This document shows, one piece after another, positions 59,710 to 64,000 of a stretch of DNA of 64,000 nt (the stretch's first letter is position 1; the number at the start of each line of letters is the position of its first letter). The notes under the pieces were generated by a model. It made no database searches. It was given only the letters and a program-made list of their open reading frames with translations, and was not told where the DNA came from. Origin of the DNA: Lunularia cruciata (lineage: Eukaryota > Streptophyta > Marchantiopsida > Lunulariales > Lunulariaceae); NCBI GenBank assembly GCA_948567375.1, contig OX419755.1:40367001-40431000 (forward strand). The letters are read 5' to 3'. The translations under genes were made by a program, and so were the position numbers.

Positions 59710-60747
59710 TCAAATGGTAGCATAGCGTAAAGTATCTCTATGCTGAGCAATTGCCAAGTTCTCAAAGGCCATCGGCATCACTCTCCGAAAGATCTTTGCC
59801 CGCTGAGAACATGCGCTCATCCATACATCAAGGTCATCCAAGTCCAAAACTACAGTAGCATCTTGACGAATGGCTGCAGGTAAATCTGGATCTCGTCCAT
59901 AGAGTAGAAAGTATGGAGAGAAGGATGCTAAGGAGGCTTGCCGGCTGAACCGATAGCCCATGGCCAACCAAGGTAACTGGAGATCCCAATCTCCCAAGTG
60001 GCCTCTCTGCAAACCATACTTTTGCAATCCTCTCTTCACCGTCTGAACCACTCTCTCTGCTAAGCCATCTGCCTCAAGGTGATCTCGGGATGTAGTACGA
60101 TGATCAATCAAAGCCTTGTCACACAAGACCTGAAACTCTCCCAAGAACTCTGTACCCTGATCAGTCAAAACCTCAACTGGTGCACCAAAATGACTAAGAA
60201 CTCGATCCAGGAACGAGTAAGCTGTCCCTTCACTAGACTTGTCAGGAAGTGCCACCAACTCAATCCACTTGGAGAAGTGCTCCACCATCACCAAAACATA
60301 CCGATGATGTCTCACAGTCAGCGGTAAAGGTCCGGCGAAGTCCAAACTCCAACGGTAACCCAATCCCATGATAGGTAATGGGTGTAACTGTGGCGTAGGA
60401 GCATTGAATGATGCTCTAACTCGGTCACAAACCACACATCTGGCAACAAACTGCTGTACCTTGGTCTGCATACCGCGCCACCAATAATGACTCTGGAGTA
60501 AGCTATATGTACGCTTTACTCCAAAATGTCCTAGCTCCTCATGAGCATGACGGACCAACTGTGGTCTCTGTGATGGAAGTGGTACTACTCGCACTCTACC
60601 ATCCTCCCATACACGCAAAAGGTGTCTACCCTCCAATCTGAACCGTTTGGCTCGCTGAAGAACACTGTCTCTCTCCTTGGCCCCTACTGTGCCACCCACA
60701 ACACCAGTGCAAAGATAGTCCATCACGAAGACATTATCATGAATGTC
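59710..60747 (-). pseudogene. Integrase of the methyltransferase element
   Basis: The frame is in phase with RNase H, from which a TGA at 60748 separates it. Zinc domain H and C pairs are in HAHEELGHFGVKRTY and ARCVVCD. Catalytic residues are D in SLDFAGPLP, D in LTDQGTEF and E in DGLAERVVQTVKRGL, so the DDE triad is intact, unlike the chromovirus copy. The core then continues through WLAMGYRFSRQASLASFSPYFLLYGRDPDLP. It ends at a TGA (59710), beyond which the frame stays open. Confidence 0.92.
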
Positions 60748-61763
60748 TCACTGAACTGTACCAATATCTTCACTCTCTGGATCTGTGACCTCAATAACTC
60801 CTCCTGTATGCGCTGAGAGAGATACCACCAAAGTCTCTGCAAATATACACAGAAAGGCCGATGCATGCCAACTTGGCACCATCTCCTCATCTGTCTCACC
60901 ATGCCAACGTGCTCCGGTCTGATCCTGTTGGCTGGGACATGGGTTTCTACTCAACCCATCTACATCACGGTTCACCACTCCAGGTCTGTGAACAACCGTG
61001 AAATCATACTCCTGTAAAATCAGAGCCCATTGTGCAAGCTTCCCTGAAAGCTTGTCGGACTCCATCAACCACTTCAGCGGCTGATGATCAGTGATGAGAG
61101 TGAAGGAGTTACCAAATAGGTAACATCGGAAATGTGCTACTGCCCAAACTGCTGCCAAGCACTCTCCCTCATATGAACTATACTTCGCCTCCGCTGAATT
61201 GTTGGAGCGACTAGCATAGGCCACCACAAACTCCTTCTCCTCATCATCATGCTGGGTGAGCACCGCTCCAAGCTCCAACATACTCCAATCAGTGTGAACC
61301 TGAAATGGTCGTCCCCTGATCGGTCTCCTCAAAATAGGAGCAGATGTCAACCTCTCCTTGAGCTCTACAAAAGCTCTCTCCTGCTCATCTCCCCACCACC
61401 ACTCTTGTGTAAGCTTGGTCAGCTTCGTCAAGGCCTTGGCAATGGCACTAAATCCACTAACATAGCGGCAATAGAAGTTCGCCAACCCAAGGAATGCTTG
61501 CACTCTGCTCACATCCGTAGGCCGAGGAATACGTGCAATAGCCTCCACCTTGGTTTGCTGGACACCAAGTCCTCCGGGGTAGATAGTGTGACCCAAATAC
61601 TCAACCTGCTCATGGAAGAACTTACACTTCCCAGGATGTAATTTGAGTCCATGAGATCTCAACCTCTCAAACACCTCCAACAACTGTCGCTCATGCTCCT
61701 CCACAGTAGTGCTATACACCAAAATGTCCTCAATATAGCACCGAGCAAAATCTAGTCCAGCTA
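60748..61763 (-). pseudogene. RT palm C-terminal part and RNase H of the methyltransferase element
   Basis: The frame contains the RT active-site strand YIEDILVYS, where the first of the two YxDD aspartates is glutamate. It then has LRSHGLKLHPGKCKFF, VEYLGHTI, ANFYCRYV, the RNase H start FQVHTDWSMLELGAVLTQ, YSSYEGECLAAVWAVAHFRCYL, and TDHQPLKWL. It is shifted by one base relative to the upstream RT frame; the switch lies near 61761-61770. Length and motif spacing are otherwise standard. Confidence 0.9.
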
Positions 61764-62417
61764 GGATCTATCCATGACCCTCTGGAACTCAGCATGAGCA
61801 TTCTTCAACCCAAATGGTAAGAACCTCCACTGATATAACACATCCTTGCCGTGAGGATCAATAGCCCAAAATGCTGTCTTGGACTTATCCTCCTCCCTAA
61901 TCGGCAACTGATGATATCCCGCTCGAAGATCCAAAGTACTGAAGACCTTTGCATGCCCAATCGCATCAAAAATCTCCTCCGGTGTAGGCATGGCATACCG
62001 ATCAGCCCTGGTCTGTCGGTTGATAGGACGGTAATCTCCACACATCCGCCTATCTGTATAGTTGCCATGCATATCCTTCTTGGCTGGCATCACTGTCGCT
62101 GATGCATACTCTCCATGTGAAATCTCCACCAAACCAGCCTCAATAAGGTCACTACTCCGGCTCTGAATCAATGTCCTCTCCATCTCACTATATCGATAAG
62201 GACGTCGGAAAACAAGTGTGTTGCTAGTCAGCTCAATCCGTATACCAGGTCCCTTCAGAGCACCCAAATCCTTCATACTGAAGGCAAAACAACTTGTGTG
62301 ACTCCTCAAGAACCTCCAAACCCTCCGTCTTTCCTCTCCAGTAAGCTTGGGTCCAAGATCTGGCTCCCAAGTATCCTCTGTAACTGTAGTAGGAGTGGAA
62401 GACGTACTGACTGGCTG
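61764..62417 (-). pseudogene. RT N-terminal part of the methyltransferase element
   Basis: The frame runs from a TAG at 62418 and covers EERRRVWRFLRSHTSCFAFSMKDLG, RRPYRYSEMERTLIQSRSSDLIEAGLVEIS, RMCGDYRPINRQT, and LDLRAGYHQL (first catalytic Asp). It ends with WRFLPFGLKNAHAEFQRVMD. After that a one-base deletion throws the frame into a stop at 61761. It is in the same phase as the upstream linker and methyltransferase, so all were once a single polyprotein. Confidence 0.92.
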
Positions 62418-62999
62418 CTATATTGGGCCCTTGGGAGCAATGGTGTCATGCTCCCGACCACTAGAGGTCCCAACCTCTGTGTGAAAAACTCCCTCCACTC
62501 TGGCTGCAAGCTCCATACGTCCTCTGGCTGCATCCCATGTGGACCAAGGGTGTAATCCAAGTAGCCCACGCTCATCTGGATGGACTCCAAGTAGACCACT
62601 CTCCCTAGTAGCTCCTGGATGTGTCCCAAGAATACCATGTCCACTCGGTCCATCGCCCCCAGCATGTGCCTGAATCGTCTCGATAGGCACAAGGCTCACA
62701 AGTGTCCAAGTGGTGATGCCTATTAAGCGCATCCTACGCTGCTCTGCCAAACCAAGGCTCACAATCCAGGTCAAACAGTTCAGGTCCATAGCCTGACCTA
62801 ACACCTGACGCCTGGATGCCTCTGACACTGCTGGAACAGCGGTAATACCAGTGCGAAAACCCATCGCCCGCTCTCTCTCATCAGCATTGGGCTCCACCAA
62901 CTGCTGTAACTGTGAGTCCCAAACAAGTCCAGGTCCTCCCTCTCAAAAAGCATGAGAGCCTGGGAAACTCATGAGTGTGGGAAATGCAGCTCTAGGCTG
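62418..62999 (-). pseudogene. Linker between methyltransferase and RT (no recognised domain)
   Basis: The segment is in phase with both neighbours but broken by TGA at 62943 and closed by TAG at 62418. It is rich in Gly, His and acidic residues, with repeated HP-x-x-RG-L-LG-like pieces (about 62640-62540). A retropepsin would be expected near here in a gypsy element, but no DTG or DSG motif was found. Protease may lie upstream of the methyltransferase, outside the window, or may be lost. Confidence 0.55.
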
Positions 63000-63998
63000 T
63001 CAAACTAGGTTCACCACTGCCATAGGTGACCTATCAGCCACTACCACTGTCTGAGACTGACGCCCAACATCCAAGATATCATCAACAAGGATGTGGTCAA
63101 GTCGTTGAATCCCATCATAACTACGTTGTAGAATCTCTCTGGGTAAAAGGTTCGTCCACCAAAGACAAAGACAATGAGCCCGTGATCCCACTCTGGCTGC
63201 ATCTAACAATACAGCAGGTCCCATCCAAGAATGGACCTGATGTGTACTCGCCACCACTTTAGTGCGAGAATCACCCATCAATGGAACGTTCTCCAAAAGG
63301 TAAGCTGGAGAAACAGACTGATGAACCTGGAGATGTCGTAGTATCCGTAACATCTCCCAAAACACACCAGAACGAGGATCCTGAAGACCCAAACCGCGGC
63401 CCGCACGTGTATGTCCCTGACATGGCCATCCAGAAATCACCAAGTGAATAGGCCCATGTCTCTCTAGGTCATGCGCCCTCAATAAGGAAATGTCTCCTGG
63501 TAAGGCCTTCTGGTAACCTCTGACTGTTGACATCGGTAATAACTCCGGATACCGATAGGCCAAGTGTGCCACATGATGTAGAGAGACTCGCCTAGCAGTC
63601 TCATCCCTCTCTACATACAAGTACCTCTATACTCGGATACCCGCCTGTAACACCGCAGCTAGTCCGGTGCTGATCCCACCAAACAACTCCAATAGGCATA
63701 TCCCCTCTACTAGATACTGCCAAGCAATGAGTGTGGTATCCAGAGGTGTCAAAGCAATCGCCTCTGGAGGCTCATCCTCACACTCATCCCCTGATGGTAC
63801 GAAGGCTCCACTCCAAGCCTGCTGCACCAACTAATCTGCATGCTGCTGCAATGCCTCCTCTGAACTCCACAATGGAACATCCAAGGTGGATGGAACAATC
63901 CCACTCGTACTCCATAGCCGAGTGATCTCCTCTGGTACTGGAGTATCCTCTACATGGGCGTTCCCCTCCAACAAGTCACCAGGCCAAGTAACTGCACC
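63000..63998 (-). pseudogene. C5-cytosine DNA methyltransferase module in a gypsy polyprotein
   Basis: Motif I is LLELFGGISTGLAAVLQAG (about 63700-63645), which binds S-adenosylmethionine. Then come YLYVERDE (63620-63597), motif IV SGWPCQGHTRAGRG with the catalytic Cys (about 63440-63400), motif VI LLENVP (about 63300-63284), and an SRAH...WWTNL block like motif VIII (about 63200-63155). The compact catalytic region (about 230 residues, short target-recognition part) is closest in feel to the Dnmt3/DRM group, though clade is not assigned. Stops: TAG 63834, TAG 63627 (between motif I and the next block), TGA 63000. An acidic N-terminal region (63998-63840) precedes it and is of unknown fold. 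The enzyme would methylate DNA in the nucleus; this copy is interrupted. Confidence 0.9.
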
Positions 63999-64000
63999 GC

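Larger units (their letters stand above)
58474..64000 (-). mobile_element. Ty3/gypsy element encoding a cytosine methyltransferase and a PHD finger (5' end off window)
   Basis: The element reads on the minus strand. From the right edge leftwards it has an N-terminal region, a C5-cytosine DNA methyltransferase, a linker, RT, RNase H, integrase with zinc domain, a PHD finger, a G-rich tract and an LTR starting at 58474. The order RT-RNase H-integrase makes it Ty3/gypsy. Its left end lies inside the gag of a chromovirus fragment, so it inserted there. One single-base frameshift and seven in-frame stops are seen. Gag, 5' LTR and primer site would lie beyond 64000. Methyltransferase capture by retrotransposons is published for dinoflagellates and charophytes. 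Whether this lineage is related is unknown. Confidence 0.92.

Noticed and set aside
62306-62692. 128-codon minus frame overlapping the RT start
   Set aside because: It is out of phase with both the methyltransferase and RT; the in-phase frame 62900-62418 continues into RT motifs and is the real one.

Overview
This is nuclear DNA of a land plant or close streptophyte relative. Two spliced GT-AG genes with plant-type architecture lie in the middle: an AP endonuclease of the APE2 class with a C-terminal GRF zinc finger, and a kinesin-7 with a C-terminal RING finger. Most of the rest is retrotransposon sequence. Species cannot be fixed from the sequence. A seedless plant (bryophyte or lycophyte) or a charophyte fits the mix of a low-GC repeat block, many short introns and a methyltransferase-bearing Ty3/gypsy element, but that is inference.

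Layout. 1-3.6 kb: the 5' part of an apparently intact Ty1/copia element on the minus strand, with its LTR next to a second related LTR. 3.6-5.7 kb: exon-like and copia-like scraps. 5.7-29 kb: AT-rich, gene-free repeat block. It holds old diverged direct repeats (12.2-15.3 kb), two diverged copies of an unrecognised ORF family (16.7-17.2 and 23.5-24.3 kb) and a complete but decayed chromovirus (17175-22781) inserted into the first of these copies. A diverged LTR of the chromovirus family lies at 24.5-24.9 kb. 29-37.6 kb: APE2 (+, ten exons). 37.6-52.0 kb: kinesin-7 (-, 25 exons), convergent with APE2. 52-57 kb: kinesin upstream flank, tandem duplications and a decayed PIF/Harbinger transposase. 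57.5-58.5 kb: the 5' end of another chromovirus copy (+), cut in its gag by a different Ty3/gypsy element (-) that runs from 58474 off the right edge.

The right-hand element is the most unusual object here. Upstream of reverse transcriptase its reading frame contains a C5 cytosine-DNA methyltransferase, and downstream of integrase it contains a PHD finger. The copy carries seven in-frame stops, one frameshift and a YxDD substitution. All its stops, and nearly all those of the chromovirus, are TGA or TAG and none is TAA, as expected if C-to-T decay of methylated cytosines killed them. The chromovirus LTRs carry perfect heat-shock-element arrays just upstream of a TATAAATA box, and the family's other LTR copies keep such arrays, which suggests a heat-responsive element family.

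Exon joins for both host genes were checked by hand: every junction is GT-AG and the reading frame stays open across all of them (640 and 1315 codons). Family assignments rest on motif recognition without database searches.
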